Origin: Lamellibrachia satsuma
Taxonomy: Eukaryota > Annelida > Polychaeta > Sabellida > Siboglinidae
DNA length: 64,000 bases
Direction: 5' to 3'
Assembly: GCA_033239005.1 (NCBI GenBank)
Contig: BSQZ01000005.1
Location: 6,123,501-6,187,500, forward strand
Shown: piece after piece, positions 33,806-45,832 of the stretch
Layout: every line of letters starts with the position of its first letter
Position numbering within the stretch: position 1 is the stretch's first letter
Position numbers and translations under genes: made by a program
The notes under the pieces: model-generated
Seen by the model: only the letters and a program-made list of their open reading frames with translations
The model's database searches: none
What the model was told of the DNA's origin: nothing

Positions 33806-34080
33806 TTCAAATGGAAATGCAAATGCATTTGAAAATGCTGCATTTGCATTGTATTTTTTAATCCAAGATATTTGCATTTGCTTTTTTTAATCAAAATCAC
33901 TTGCATTAGGATTTGGATCAAAACACTTGTATTTGCATTTGAATCAAAACATTTGCACTTGCATTTGATTAAGAAGCATTTGCATTTTATTAAAAAACAC
34001 TTGTAATTGCATTCGCATTTGATTTTTAAAAAACATTTGCATTTATATTTGATTTATAAACATTTGCATCAAAATATGAC
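33806..34080 (+). repeat. ATTTGCAT-rich minisatellite, array A
   Basis: Irregular repeats of (A)CATTTGCATTTG and TTAATCAAAACAC of about 20-40 bp. A second array of the same words is at 35170-35465. ATTTGCAT is the POU-factor octamer, so the arrays contain many nominal octamer sites by composition. Both lie in one intron of the KIF21 pseudogene. Confidence 0.8.
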
Positions 34081-34089
34081 ATTAAATCC

Positions 34090-35165
34090 ATTGTTGAAGC
34101 AGCAAATTTTTTTTCTAATCTTGTCTTTGACTTCACTTCATTTTAGAGTAAGTCTTAAACGCTATTATGTAACCTGTGAATCAAGTTTAACACCATCACA
34201 AACAATTTGTGCTCGCTATCGACTCTGTGGACAAACTCTATTGAGCAGTGCATGAAAGGCTGGAAGCCATGGATGTTTGTGCATATGTGACAAAACCGGT
34301 GTATGCACACTGTGACAATTAAATACCAGACAATTAGATACAATACAACTGTACACTGGATAGACACCAGGAAAAGTAATGCAACCTATTATTTGTAAAA
34401 CAGACTAACAGACAGTAAAGCACAAGTCTTCCTTACTAAGCAAATATGTCAGACCATTCACGCCTTATCTACCAGTGAACATTCAAATGACCAGGTTTAT
34501 TTACACAGATTGGGCAATTAATGGCACATGCCTACTAAATACGGTTTGTGTGAGTGAAGAAGCCTGCCAATATTTTATCAAATAACAAGTGCAATTAAAG
34601 TAGTTGACTGTTGAGTGAACCAAAGACTCACCAAACTAACTGTATAGGGGCTTACTAGCACTCAACTCTCATACCTTGGGAGGGGGCTAGAGATGTTTGT
34701 AGGAAAGAAAGTTACCGAAAAAAAAGTAACAGACAAAAAGTAGCAGGAAAAAAATCAACCAATTTAGCCGGTGAATATGCGGCTATACTTGTCCCACATG
34801 ATCATTTTGGAGGCAATATTAGCCATATATGCTTAATATGGTACCAAGCAAACAGTTTAGTAATTATACATGGTCTCTAAAGCTGGCATTATTTTTTTTC
34901 AAAGACTTCATCCGTCTGTGAAAATCAACCCATCACCAGACACTCCGTCTAAGGCAGGTAGTGAGCAGTCTGACCAGCCTCTGCTGACTGGATTTGCTAC
35001 CTCCCTAATGTACACTAAGTGCAATGGACACATCTTGTGATGCTGTGATGAGACACTGACGAGCAGTGCTGTCCCATAACATAGTAGTAGTTGCCTAGTT
35101 GGCCAAACATGGTTGGTGTTCAATAATTTGATGTAAACCGACTTGTACTTTGTTGCCCCTTTCAC
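34090..35165. other. No gene recognised between octamer arrays
   Basis: Short open frames only. One (around 34200-34255) reads CARYRLCGQTLLSSA, which faintly resembles PRLCGQTLFSADSQ at about 50815-50865. This may be a shared dispersed repeat, but no family was recognised. Confidence 0.35.
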
Positions 35166-35169
35166 TTAC

Positions 35170-35465
35170 AGAAAACGAATGCAAACACTACAAATGCATT
35201 TGCATGCAAGCATGTAAGGGAGCATTTCCATTAGAATAATTTCAAGCAATTGCATGTTTTCAAAACACTAGCAATTTGCATTTGAGTAATTTCAAACACT
35301 TGCATTTGAATAATTCCAAACATTTGCATTTAAGACACTTGCATATGAATAATATGAAAACACTTGCATTTGCATGCAATCATGTCTCGGTGCATTTGTA
35401 TTTGCATTAGAGTAATTTCAAACATTATGCATTTAAATGCGCTGACTTGCATTTGAACCAAAGCC
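35170..35465 (+). repeat. ATTTGCAT-rich minisatellite, array B
   Basis: Repeats of AATTTCAAACACTTGCATTTG and related words. Same core as array A, but with TTTCAAACA in place of TTAATCAAAACA. About 1.1 kb of non-repetitive sequence separates the arrays. Confidence 0.8.
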
Positions 35466-36424
35466 TGGTGTAAATCTTGATTTCTTGTTCTTTCTCTGGG
35501 TTCCCTTTATAAAGGGGTGAGGTCGAGGTGGTTCTTGTATTGCTGCACTGCTTTCATAATTATTATTTTCCACAGCTCCTACTGGCAACCTTCTGTCTTC
35601 ACTTTTCATTGTCCTCCACCTTTTTTATATCCTTCTCAACGCAGTCTTGTATCTTGTTTCACCCCTCTGCTCTTTTTGGTAGTGTTGACTTAACAAAACT
35701 AAATAAAGTGGACATTTACACTAATGTTTCATTTAAAGATAATTTTAACCATTCTATTATTCTCAAGTGACATTGTGCTAAGATAGTTTTGTAATATGAT
35801 ATTTTCGTATAGCTCTGAATGGAACATTAGGATGATCTCAAAACAATGCTGTAAGAGACTGCACAAAACCACTATATTTTTTTCACTGGTCATCCAAGTG
35901 CTGACTTTTCATAAAGGTACTGCCTTCGAGCACATATGGTCAAGGTAGTGTTATGACAGCTGAAGAGTCATTTCGGAATATGAAGTTTCCATTACAAAGT
36001 TTATATGGGCCAGGACATTTCAGGGGTATCCACAAGTCAATGTAATACAAAGTTTCATGTATTAGGCGAGAAGGTCTGAGGGAATCTGAGGGGATCTGAG
36101 GGGGTTAGAGGGTAAATGATGTTTGTTTTGTGTAATGTCTCAGATCAATTAGAGATCACCACTTACTTATCTTTTCAGCCACCTTCATTTATAGTAGAAA
36201 CCTTTTACTCTTAGAAATTACTTCAATCTAATCTGTGTTTACATTTTTACAAAAATATGATTCCATTTAGTCAAATATCTGTTTTAATGCAAGAACAAAT
36301 GTGAATATCGTTCATGTGGAATTATGATTGTGGGATATGGTGGCTCTGTGGGGAATATCGGACTGTCAGTAAAGGGGAACATGGCTTAATTCCACCTTCT
36401 GCCGCTTTGAAACTTGGGCAATTT

Positions 36425-36730
36425 CATTTAACCCACTCCACTCTTGTCTCGTGAGTAAACTCTGTGTACTCCATATATCGTCAGTAAAAGCTGTGGACTC
36501 CATCTCTTGTGAGTAAATGCTATGGACTCCATATCTCGTGAGTAAAAGCTGTGGACTCCACCTGTCATGATTAAATGCTGTGTACTCCATCTCTCGTCAG
36601 TAAAAGCTGTGGACTCTATCTCTTGTTAGTAAATCCTGTGTACTCCTACTCTCAAGAAAATTGCATCTCTCGTGTGTAAATTATGTGGACTCCATCTGTT
36701 GTGAGTAAATGCTGTGGACTCCACCTCTAA
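36425..36730 (+). repeat. About 32-bp minisatellite (GTGAGTAAATGCTGTGGACT)
   Basis: Nine or ten degenerate copies of a unit made of CTCGTGAGTAAAAGCTGTG and GACTCCATCT. The unit contains a consensus 5' splice site (GTGAGT). The array ends about 130 bp upstream of the last KIF21 pseudogene block. Confidence 0.85.
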
Positions 36731-36864
36731 CGATCAACTGCAGAAAAGTCCATGATGCAGTTTAGTAAATTCTGCTAACTACCTCACAGGAGGATACAAA
36801 TAAATGAAGGAATGCTGTGCTAGAGGTGAGCGAGTAGATAATGTTGATGTTGTGTTGATGGGGC

Positions 36865-37048
36865 AGGTATATGGTGGATGTGGATGGTGTGGAGAGGTTC
36901 AACAACATGTTCCATGAGAACGCGATGTTACACACATAGAACAACAACCTGCGTATACACGTGAAAGCGCTACAACAAACAGTCGACGCCAACACGGCCA
37001 AGAACATCGCCTTTCTGGCCGAGCACAACACAGCAATGATTGCCAGTG
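36865..37048 (+). pseudogene. KIF21 pseudogene block 4 (coiled-coil start)
   Basis: RYMVDVDGVERFNNMFHENA, MLHT, stop (36937-36939), NNNLRIHVKALQQTVDANTA, KNIAFLAEHNTAMIAS, ending at GTGAGG. This matches the family segment after the neck. The stop replaces a Glu or Gln. Confidence 0.85.
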
Positions 37049-37139
37049 GTGAGGGTAGGAACAAACTCTAGCACTTTATATCAGTTTGAAGTTAGGTAAA
37101 AGCACTTTTATTGACTAAATGCAAATGTGTATGAAGATT

Positions 37140-37260
37140 GCCTTCCAAATCAATACGTTCCAAATGGCTAGTGGATTAGGAAGCCATTGGCTTATTGAGA
37201 GTCCAACAATGTGTCATCTGTGTGTAATCCACCATTATCATACAGTTTTCCTATCTGAGC
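37140..37260 (-). mobile_element. LINE 3' tail, reversed
   Basis: GAAGCCATTGGCTTATTGAG and GTGTGTAATCC on the plus strand are the complement of the tail found after the CR1-like frame at 20850-20930. Only the tail is left. Confidence 0.6.
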
Positions 37261-37439
37261 CGGCTAGAGGATATGAACCTGTCAAATAACAGTTACGTGG
37301 GTGTAATACTAATAATGTCGCTGGTACATCAAATATCACCTGGTTCTGTGTTGGCTACGAACGGTGTGTGTTGTTTTCTAGGGCATAATAAAGATAACTA
37401 CAACGCTATAGTTCTCTACTTCCAAAATGCCGCCAACTG

Positions 37440-37625
37440 CCAAATGATTGTGTTAATGCTAGTAGTGTGAATATGTTTAAAAATAGAATTGACAGATATT
37501 TGATAAGGGCGGGCTACACAGATGAGTAAATTGTTGGACTCTCGATAAGCCAATGGCTTCATTGCCCACTTGCCATCTGGAACTTGTTGTTTGGGATGGC
37601 AATCTTGTTAAAGGTACTGTATTTG
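37440..37625 (+). mobile_element. CR1-like LINE end and 3' tail
   Basis: Plus strand: VNMFKNRIDRYLIRAGYTDE then stop near 37527. This is the last FKxxLDxxL motif of ORF2, followed by CTCGATAAGCCAATGGCTTC and ATGGCAATCTTGTTAAA. Together with 37140-37260 it makes a head-to-head pair of tails around about 180 bp. Confidence 0.7.
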
Positions 37626-37897
37626 TTGCTCATGTAATAATATAATGTTCTTCGTACTAGAATAAACATTTGTAAATGATGCTGCCCGCCAAAATGCGTT
37701 TAATAAGCCAAATACATATGTTTGCATTTTTACGGTTTCGTTACGAAAAGTTGCGAATAGTATTTATGGCGCGAAACCACAGGGGCGGAGCTAGGCGAAG
37801 CTTGCTTTGCCGAAAGTTAATGAGATGCGTCACGTGATCGCGGGATCGAGGCGCGCGCACCGGCGACTTGCTCATACTTTGTTGACATTTGGGCAAC

Positions 37898-38092
37898 ATG
37901 GCTGACAGTGACAGGCGGGTTGTGCGTGCACCGTTGCGTTCCGCGACGAAGAGGAGGAAAAAGGAGTTGGATAGAGCGAGATTGGCAACACGAGTGACAC
38001 TGAAAAACCAAAAGGGACGTTGGGATCGCCTAAAGACTGTCTTAAAAATGAAAGACAGTGACGTGGCAGAAATTCTATTCGACACGTTATTA
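37898..38092 (+). CDS. Putative first exon of an unidentified gene
   Basis: ATG at 37898 follows a GC-rich, CpG-containing segment with a CACGTG E-box (37830), typical of a promoter. The 65 codons are strongly basic (KRRKKELDRARLATRV) and then give WDRLKTVLKMKDSDVAEILF before a GTACAT donor at 38093. The pattern of a basic helix, a Trp segment and an SD..A..L helix resembles N-termini of uncharacterised invertebrate and fish proteins I have seen, but I cannot name the family. The other exons proposed for this gene are at 41490-41580 and 42036-42291; that link rests only on strand and position. Confidence 0.45.
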
Positions 38093-38099
38093 GTACATT

Positions 38100-40280
38100 A
38101 TTTTTCTTTTTATTACTATCCTAGGCCTAGCGCGAGTATCGGCATCGGATCGATACCCGGAGCCCCGGCCCTGTGCTATGACTATGTCGCATGTGGTGCC
38201 TTCACACAGTTCAGGTTTAATACCAGTTAAGTTGTTTCCAGAATGTGGGTTTATGTGTAATTCGTTCATGAACGTGTGTATGTGAGAAGAATGAAAAAAT
38301 ATATCAACGTTTTAATTGCAAGTATCGGTACTAACGTTACGACCCGACCGACGCAACTCGACAGGTTACAACAATATAAATTAAATAAAAAAATGGTTTG
38401 CTTAACAGGGTGTTTCTTACTGGGAAAAGTTGCTGCATGTGTTTGCTTGGGTATCATAGTCATGGCTATTAGAAAATAGGGGTGTGCTAGGTGTACGAAT
38501 GGCAAGGGGAGTAATCAGTAAAAAAAGTATTAAAACAAATAATTGAACATTGAAATACTTCAGGAAAGTTTAATTTTGTTAATTACAAATAAATTAGTTT
38601 TCACAGTATATATTGAAAAGTACACAGATGTACTCATAAATTCTGAGTACATCGAGTATGAGTACGAGTACCTGACACATAATTTATGAGTATTTAAAAA
38701 AAATTACTCGAATACCGAGTACTTCCGCCCCAGGTCTGGTCGAGGACACCATTTCATTTGTTGTAGCCGTGCGCAAGAACACACCCACATAAAATATAGT
38801 GCCTGCATGTTGCATATGTGGCATATTGATAATCTCCATGGCATAGGCTTAGTGTAGCAAAAACTCATCCATGTGCTTAGACTAGTTATTGTTGTTGCTC
38901 TCCACTTTTTCCCTGTACTCCGGGTGAGGCTGGCACCGATACTGGTTGATGATTTATTTTCCCCCTCCTTTATAACTACTTCCATTTTACTACCGTGTCC
39001 ACCAATTGTCTCCCCTCTATCCCTCGCCCTCATTCTTCATTCCCCTCCCACTAAATCTCTCTTCACGCAGTCCTCCAATCTCAGTCTTCTTCTTCTCCAC
39101 TTTTCAGATTCACATTTTGTTATACAAAATGCCTGATGAATAATGTACACTAAGTAGTTGTCAGGCACCAAGGCTTTGCACAGTTTATCTTGATGGTTAT
39201 TCTATGTCTAATAGGTCAGCAAAACATTGGTACCCACTTCAATGAAATTACGTACATTTGTCATTGTCCAAGAAATGCAAAGCATTTAAATGTGGCCCTA
39301 CTTCATGCTCACGCTTGGATGGTGGGAAAGAATTGGCCCAATAAAATGTAGCAAATAGAAAAAGTTACATCATAATATGAACAAACACGTAAATGATCAT
39401 CTAAAAATGTGGAAAGAAGAACTGTTATGGAAGAATGGTTGTTTTAAGTTAAAATGCAATCATTGATGTAACAACACTGGAAGCTTCAGTGAGTCACTAC
39501 TGCCCCATCAGTGCACACAGATAAGCATCAGTCCGATCTGTTATCAGGTTCTATGGTGTTGTGTATTGCCCTTCCTCATTAACACATGCATTGTCTCATT
39601 GTTAAACATAATGCCTCCAAGTGGGTTGTAATAATGATTTGATTGTACTATGGACAACCCATTACACGCATGCACATTGCTACCATCCAATGTCAATTTC
39701 ATGGGCAAATCACTAAATGGAAAGTAGGCCACTGTATCATGGGGCATGAAATATGCAAATAAAATAGTTATTTAACGAAAGGTTAAGGTATGTTACAGAT
39801 ACAACTAAATATGTGTCTATGTTGATATACATGTAGGGAAAGTGTGTGGAAATAAAGCTACATGAAAAAAGTAATGAAAATAAAGTCAAAAATTTGCCTA
39901 AGAAAGTCACAGAGAAATATAGTAACAATATTATGTTATTCAAATACCATATATTAAATACAAAGGTACATTCTTGCACATTTTCACTGACACTTTAGCA
40001 CAATAAAGTTTGATGATAAAAAATTATTACATTTTGACACAATATTAAGTGATAATATATTTATTGATTAAATAAACGTATCACTGGAGCCATCAACCCA
40101 CTCTGGCTTAGACATGGGGTTTAGCTGGCTCAGACAGGGGATTTAGCTGGCTTAGACAAGTGGTTGAGTCAGCTTTGAAAGTGGCTTCTCAAGTGTCGCT
40201 AACAAAAAGTAAAGGTGACCAAACACTTTGTAATCGTGTTTATTTATTGTTTGTTTTGTTTTAGTATTTCAACTTGTATT
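38100..40280. other. No gene recognised
   Basis: AT-rich, with a C/T-rich patch at 38950-39100 that shares words with 35580-35680 (CTTCACGCAGTC / CTCAACGCAGTC). No exon is supportable. Most likely intron of the putative gene starting at 37898. Confidence 0.35.
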
Positions 40281-40284
40281 ATAA

Positions 40285-41466
40285 ATGCAAAGAACTAGAT
40301 ATATAAATGAACAGGCTTTTGCTGATGAAATAAATGATTTTTACAGACGTTTTGATACTCAGGACTCTGCCAGTAGACATGTTGGAAGAATCACATATTC
40401 TGTGCACAGCGATGTGTTTGTCAGTAATGCTGATAGGCTTGAAATTGATGTAGATGTTGTTACCAAAGTCTTCCAACATGTATGCAGTAGAAAAGCAACT
40501 GGTTCTGATGGCATTCCAGCTTTTTTATTGAAAACATTTGCTGAGGAGCTGGCACAGGCTTGGTGCCCCATATTCCAACTTTTGGTCGATAGCCACAGGG
40601 TACCAATGCTCTGGAAAACCTCATATATTACTCCTGTACCAAAGATAATTTGCCCAAAAGAAAACAATGATTACAAACCTGTTGCACTTACATCAATTGT
40701 CATGAAATGTTTGGAACGCTTAGTGGCTTGTAAACTGAGGTTAGACGTTCAGGACTATCTTGACCCATTCCAATATGCCTACAGGCATGGCAGAGGAACA
40801 GACGACGCTATCAACACTGTTGTCCATTTAATTTTGAAACACTTAGACAAGCCCAAGGCTTATGCTAGACTACTGTTTATAGACTTTGGCTAGGTGTTCA
40901 ACCTTATCCAACCTCATACCCTGCTCACTAAGCTGAAACAAATGAGTGTCAATCCATATATCATCAAGTGGTATCATTCTTTTCTAACAGACAGAGTGCA
41001 GTTTGTTAAAGTAAATCAGACTCTTTCCCAAACTGTGGTAACAAATACCGGTGCACCCCAATGTTGTGTCAGTTTGCCGATTTCTTACATTCTGTATATA
41101 AATGACTGTACCAGCAGCAGTACTAACAACTACATAATAACATTTTCTGATGACTCGGCTAGTCTGTTACATGCTGATTCTGACATGTACACTTCTGAAA
41201 TTGAAAGCTGTGTACATTGGTGTGACAACAACCACCTCAAACTCGATGTTAGTAAGACTCAAGAGATGATTTTTTATGCTAAATGTATTGTTGCCGATCA
41301 CTTGCCTATTGTTATCCATGGTGAAAAAATTGCCCAGATCGGTCAGTACAAATACCTAGGTGTCCATCTTGATAACAAACTTAGCTGGAATGTCCATGTT
41401 CACAGTGTGTGCTCCAAAGTCCACCAGCTGTGGAGTTGGCAACTGGATCATGCTTATGAAACATAA
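40285..41466 (+). pseudogene. Non-LTR retrotransposon reverse transcriptase (broken)
   Basis: Two abutting frames form one RT domain. First part: RKATGSDGIPAFLLKT, WKTSYITPVPK, NDYKPVALTSIVMKCLERLV, DPFQYAYRHGRGTDDAI, LLFIDFG; then a TAG (40891-40893). Second part: VFNLIQPHTLLTKL, NTGAPQCCVSLPISY, FSDDSASLLHAD, LKLDVSKTQEMIF, YKYLGVHLD. This fits the CR1/L2/Rex1 group. The stop falls in the first catalytic segment (family DFSSAFN). The PQG motif reads PQC, and the YADD-type box reads FSDD. No endonuclease is present upstream, so it is 5'-truncated and dead. It lies in the large intron between 38092 and 41490. Confidence 0.88.
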
Positions 41467-41489
41467 CAGTTAAAACTTATCTATTGCAG

Positions 41490-41580
41490 CTTCCCAGTGT
41501 GTCGGGCACGAAATTTCCTCGCAGCAATAGAAGAAGCACAAAGATTTGCCACTGAAGACAAACAGCAAAGGGCACACTGT
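41490..41580 (+). CDS. Putative internal exon
   Basis: An acceptor CTATTGCAG and a donor GTAAGC bound 91 bp, open in one frame only: FPVCRARNFLAAIEEAQRFA, TEDKQQRAHC. The RNFLAAI...N/Q pattern resembles a motif (RTQLAALDHN) in some uncharacterised animal proteins. It leaves in phase 0, whereas the long frame of the next candidate exon needs two bases, so the gene may be broken or the pairing wrong. Confidence 0.35.
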
Positions 41581-42035
41581 GTAAGCATAGCTTGTATACA
41601 TTGTTGTTAGACACAACAATAATGACATTCCATTACAGCACAAATAGCGATTATGTTTCTACTTAGCCCCTTGGGTTAGTTAGTATTTTGTAAAGAAGAC
41701 TACATAGTGATTAAAACAATGTTTCAGATGGCTGTTTACACAAAGAAAGAAACATCATTCACATATGTTAATATTTCCAATGGGAGGTTTATTGCGTTGC
41801 AATACACTACCAGTAATACAGTGCAAAATAAAAACAGCATGTGTATATCATGTTATGCATATGCATTCATATCCAGTATTTTCAATAACATTACATTTGT
41901 GTTAAATCATTAGCTATTTACGCTGAAACAGTACATAGCATGTAGAATGGAGAATGTCTTGCAAATGCCATCCTGCCTAACAAGAGTTATTAGTTGTTGT
42001 ATAACACATCATTAAGTTTGTTTGTTAATTTACAG

Positions 42036-42291
42036 TTACCACAAGGTATTCAACAAAAGAGGGAAACACTGGACAATTGTGACAGAGCGGCAACCGAAAC
42101 ATTATGAGTACATTGTCAGCCTGCAGGAGACAATCGTCTGTGCCTGCAGAGAGGATGAATTGCCCAAAGCCAGGAAGCGTGGCATCAAGCCTTACAATCC
42201 CAGAAACATTGCACCCAACATCGCAACAGTGCCTGCTCCACCAATATCTGTGCTAGTTGCCAGGCATCATACTCAATTTAGAAAGACTTAA
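42036..42291 (+). CDS. Putative C-terminal exon
   Basis: After TTTACAG at 42035 an 84-codon frame runs to TAA: YHKVFNKRGKHWTIVTERQP, KHYEYIVSLQETIVCACRED, ELPKARKRGIKPYNPRNIAP... Codon use and base composition are less AT-rich than the surroundings, which supports coding. The product is unknown. It could be the C-terminus of the gene starting at 37898. Confidence 0.42.
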
Positions 42292-42553
42292 CCGTGTAGT
42301 TGACAGTAGTTCCCAATGTAACGGAGAGAAACAAGGTAGGAACAGGTAACCAATGTGCCATTTAACCTGTGTATTTGTTGTGTAATATCAAACAATTCAA
42401 AAGTAAATTTTTTTCTGAAAGCAATGTGGTTTGAAAACTGTCATGTGTAACTTCATGTTTCTGGATAATTTTTCACAGTGTGCATTCATGTGTAACAAGT
42501 AATGACTTAACCTAATCTATGAACTTTGAACCCAGAGTATTGTCCATTTTCAC

Positions 42554-42756
42554 TGTCTAATTTGCCAAACACAACAGCTTGGTATAACTCGGCGGTTACC
42601 TATTCCCAGCTTGCCATGTCGCCACAGAACAAACTGGTTGTATGCATAATGCTGAATGGCATCATTGTCCCTTCGTGCTGGCACACCAAACACGTCAGCT
42701 CTATAACGTCCCACCATTGTCAATACTGTAGGGTCGAGTACCAGTAAATCCATTTC
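42554..42756 (-). CDS. P2X7 intracellular-domain protein, exon 3
   Basis: Minus strand: acceptor TATTTTCTACAG, then [50 protein letters not shown], ending at a GTGAAA donor (42553). AY..F..WR(H/F)G...IPSCC.W.IR is the core of the cytoplasmic ballast domain of P2X7 receptors (Pfam P2RX7_C). In many invertebrates this domain occurs in proteins without a channel. The Cys pair is present. The family's following (Y/F)PxxxGQYxGF segment should be in the next exon; I found no convincing copy. Confidence 0.82.
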
Positions 42757-43682
42757 CTGTAGAAAATATAAATAATTTTTTTTAGGCATTTTAACTGTAC
42801 TGTTTGCATAAAATGATTATGCATGTTACATACATACATATATACATAATAATTGTACTGCCACAAGATGCCATATATATTATATCATGAGAATATTATA
42901 TTCATTGTAGGTCTGATTTGTTGTAACAGTTGCACATAATGTTGATATGAAAGTAGAATATACGTCAAACACTCAACAGCATATTCTGTGCCAGAGATAT
43001 AATGCTACTAAACAGGGTCAGAGTCATTAAGAGTGTTCATTGTGATCAGTATAATTTGCTTGTTATAATTTGTATTATCATCTTGTCACTAGGTATGTGT
43101 ATAATTTACAATTCTTCGTTATCATTTTCATTACCAATCACATATAAAACCATGTTGCAGCAAGGAAAACTTTGTAGCAGACATGACTGCTTAACAAAAT
43201 GCAAATAAAGAAAGTGATGCTTGACAGTTGTTTGCTGATGTAACACAGTCTGGTTATCCCATACTGTTCTGTTGTTGCTTCATGGACAGCTGATTGTTTG
43301 TTCAGTAGTTCTTAATGAGATCAGTTGGTTAGAACCAATGATGTACATTCTGTAAGAACGTTGGTATAATAAGGTGTTTGTGTTTGTTCAAGCATTGTCC
43401 AGCATGAAAGGACAGGGAGCTACAATGATTGATTTAGATTTAGTGATACAAATGTTGAAGACAATCTGCTTAGTGCTGGTCCGTATTCATGTTGGTCCAC
43501 TGCTGTAAATGTGTAACCCTTATCCATTACTTGATCACCAATGAGTGAATGGCTTCGATGGCAAGCCTGTGGAGCATGTCCTCATAGACTTGTGTACAAA
43601 AAAAGTTGTGTTGGGAATTTAATTAAAAGTATGCTTCAAAGTAGGCTTCATAGGAAATTTTAGGCATTCAGCAGTGACTGAC

Positions 43683-43873
43683 TGTCAGTGTCTCCTGCTA
43701 TGTATACTCCACGGTGACACTGTCAGTGTCTCCTGCTATGTATACTCCACGGTGACACTGTCAGTGTCTCCTGCTATGTAGACTCCACGGTGACACTGTC
43801 AGTGTTTCCTGCTATGTAGACTCCATGGTGACACTGTCAGTGTCTCCTGCTATGTATACTCCACGGTGACACT
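43683..43873. repeat. 38-bp tandem repeat, 5 copies
   Basis: The unit is CTGTCAGTGTCTCCTGCTAT then GTATACTCCACGGTGACA. Nearly perfect; variants are TATACT/TAGACT and one CATGG for CACGG. It lies in an intron of the P2X7-ICD gene. Confidence 0.95.
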
Positions 43874-44189
43874 CATTGAGAGCAATGATTCTGGGGGGGG
43901 CAGGCATCAAAAACCTGGAGAAACCCTGGAGAATCTGCTATTTCCTCCTAAATGGTGACAACATAATTAAATAACCTGATGGCATGATGATCATAATTTT
44001 TTATCACGGGTTCATTATCATTACGTGAATTTTAAATCGATTATTTTCGTTATAATTATGTAATTAATACAATAATTATAATTTCTTTACCATTATTATG
44101 ACTCCAACCCTGCTATTAAACTGATTTGTAGTAAGAAATATGTAACTTCAGAAAATGATGTTCACTACAGTAGACAAGTAATTGGGGTG

Positions 44190-44350
44190 GCAGAAAGTGC
44201 GAGGTTGGTCTGAAAAATTGGTGGGAGGTTAAACCTAAAAAAAATGGTGGGAGGTGGTGGATTGGATAGGAGATTGACTCTAAAAAATGGTGGGAGGTGG
44301 GAGTTTGGGTAAAAGGTTGGACCCACAAACAGATGGGAGATGGGAAGTTG
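44190..44350. repeat. GGTGGGAGGT repeats
   Basis: Five or six irregular copies of AAAATGGTGGGAGGT with variable 20-35-bp spacers. It lies directly after (on the minus strand) the donor of the P2X7-ICD exon 2. Confidence 0.7.
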
Positions 44351-44412
44351 GCCCCAAAAACAGGTGGTTAGGAGATTGAGACCGCTGCCACACACCTTCT
44401 TGTATTACTTAC

Positions 44413-44629
44413 ACGTCGAAGGCCGAGACATTTATCAGGCTGCATGTTGCAGCATAGTCGTTCGACATTGCTGGTCATTTCTTGACAAAGACCAATTTGG
44501 AGCAACTGCACTTCCCACTGTTCTTGGTGTATTTTGCCTCATAATATTGAATAAGAGGCCTGGCTCCCTCTCGGCCATCTGCAGAAGCAGCCCTTTTGTC
44601 TCTGGCTCAGTCAAGGCACTGATGTCGGC
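44413..44629 (-). CDS. P2X7 intracellular-domain protein, exon 2 (frameshifted)
   Basis: A strong acceptor (CTCTTCTTCGTCATCCTTCCAG) is followed by ADISALTEPETKGLLLQMAE, REPGLLFNIM, then APNW. One frame over it continues CQEMTSNVERLCCNMQPDKC, LGLRR, ending at GTAAGT (44412). The LL..A...P.L.F.(I/L) helix and the C(Q/R)(E/D)M...E..CC zinc-binding run are hallmarks of the P2X7 intracellular domain. The exon is 217 bp, one base off a multiple of three, while its neighbours need phase 0 at both sides. It also lacks the usual first Cys residues after Trp. So a small deletion has shifted the frame at about 44490: either a broken gene or a sequence error. Confidence 0.8.
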
Positions 44630-44929
44630 CTGGAAGGATGACGAAGAAGAGGTGCCACCAAGTAAAATTGCTCTAAAAATGGTAAATGTACTGTTTTCCA
44701 TGATTTGTGAGTGGTATGTGAAAATCGGATGCTGGGGGCCTCGCGCAATGATTGTGATGTGTGGAATTTTTTATTTTACATTACATGTACTTCATTCTGG
44801 TGCTTTTCAAGGTGAAATGATGGTATGCAGGTACATCTGGAGTAAACTTATTTTTTGCGGTTTGCTACTACATTTTGTTGCTACTACATTTTGGCTTGAA
44901 AGCAGGTTGTAAAAATGCTGAAAAAGCAG

Positions 44930-45830
44930 TTCTACTGCCAAAGTGCTACACTTGGCATATCTGCATATTCTTTCATGTACATAAAACACAGGTATTGCTA
45001 CTGTTGCAAAGGGTTGCATGGATACTATATGCACTTATTATTGTTTATAATATTTTGCTCAGAACTTTAAATGTTGATCAATACATGAAATCATCACTGA
45101 TGATGTTGTATCTATATTATAATAAAAAATTGTTTTCATTGTTTGTAAACTATGCGACAACTATTCTACAGACTGTTTCCTGTATTTTTTTGCATAATTA
45201 TATTGAATAATAATATTGCTACCTATCTTGAATGACTGGAGCTGTACTTATATGCATTACATTATCAAATATGCATTTGTCATCTGTGTGACATACAGAT
45301 GTCATGTAGCGTTGTTAACATAACAAATTAATGTTATGCAGGGGTCCACATCATGTAAATGTACTCCATCTCCCTTAACCTTTGTACAGTACAGACAGCT
45401 TAATTTAAGTCAATGTAATCTGGCTACATCTATCGTGTAGATATTTATCAAAAAGGTGTCATGTAGATGACACAAAGTTCATAATTATGTATACCGGTAC
45501 ATATAGAATGCATTGTGCTAGATCCATGTCACAGTAATAATGTACAATTCATTCAACATAATGACACTTAACTTCATTTAATCATCTTTCTTTCATCTTA
45601 AAGCATCTTTCTCCCACCTTGTTAAATGCACTTGTAATGTCTTATGCTAATGAATTAAATCCTTATAATTATGGTTAATTAGGGTAATGAAGTAAAAAAT
45701 TCAATTGTACTGGGTACATATAATTTTCAATTATTACACTTTATAATTAATTTGATATAATTTTTGTCACTGCAGTTTATTGCATGCATAAAAATACCAC
45801 AAATGAGGCTAAACAATAATATTTATCAGC
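44930..45830. other. No gene recognised
   Basis: AT-rich intronic sequence of the P2X7-ICD gene, on the exon-2 side of inverted repeat 3. Short open frames only. Confidence 0.4.
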
Positions 45831-45832
45831 TG

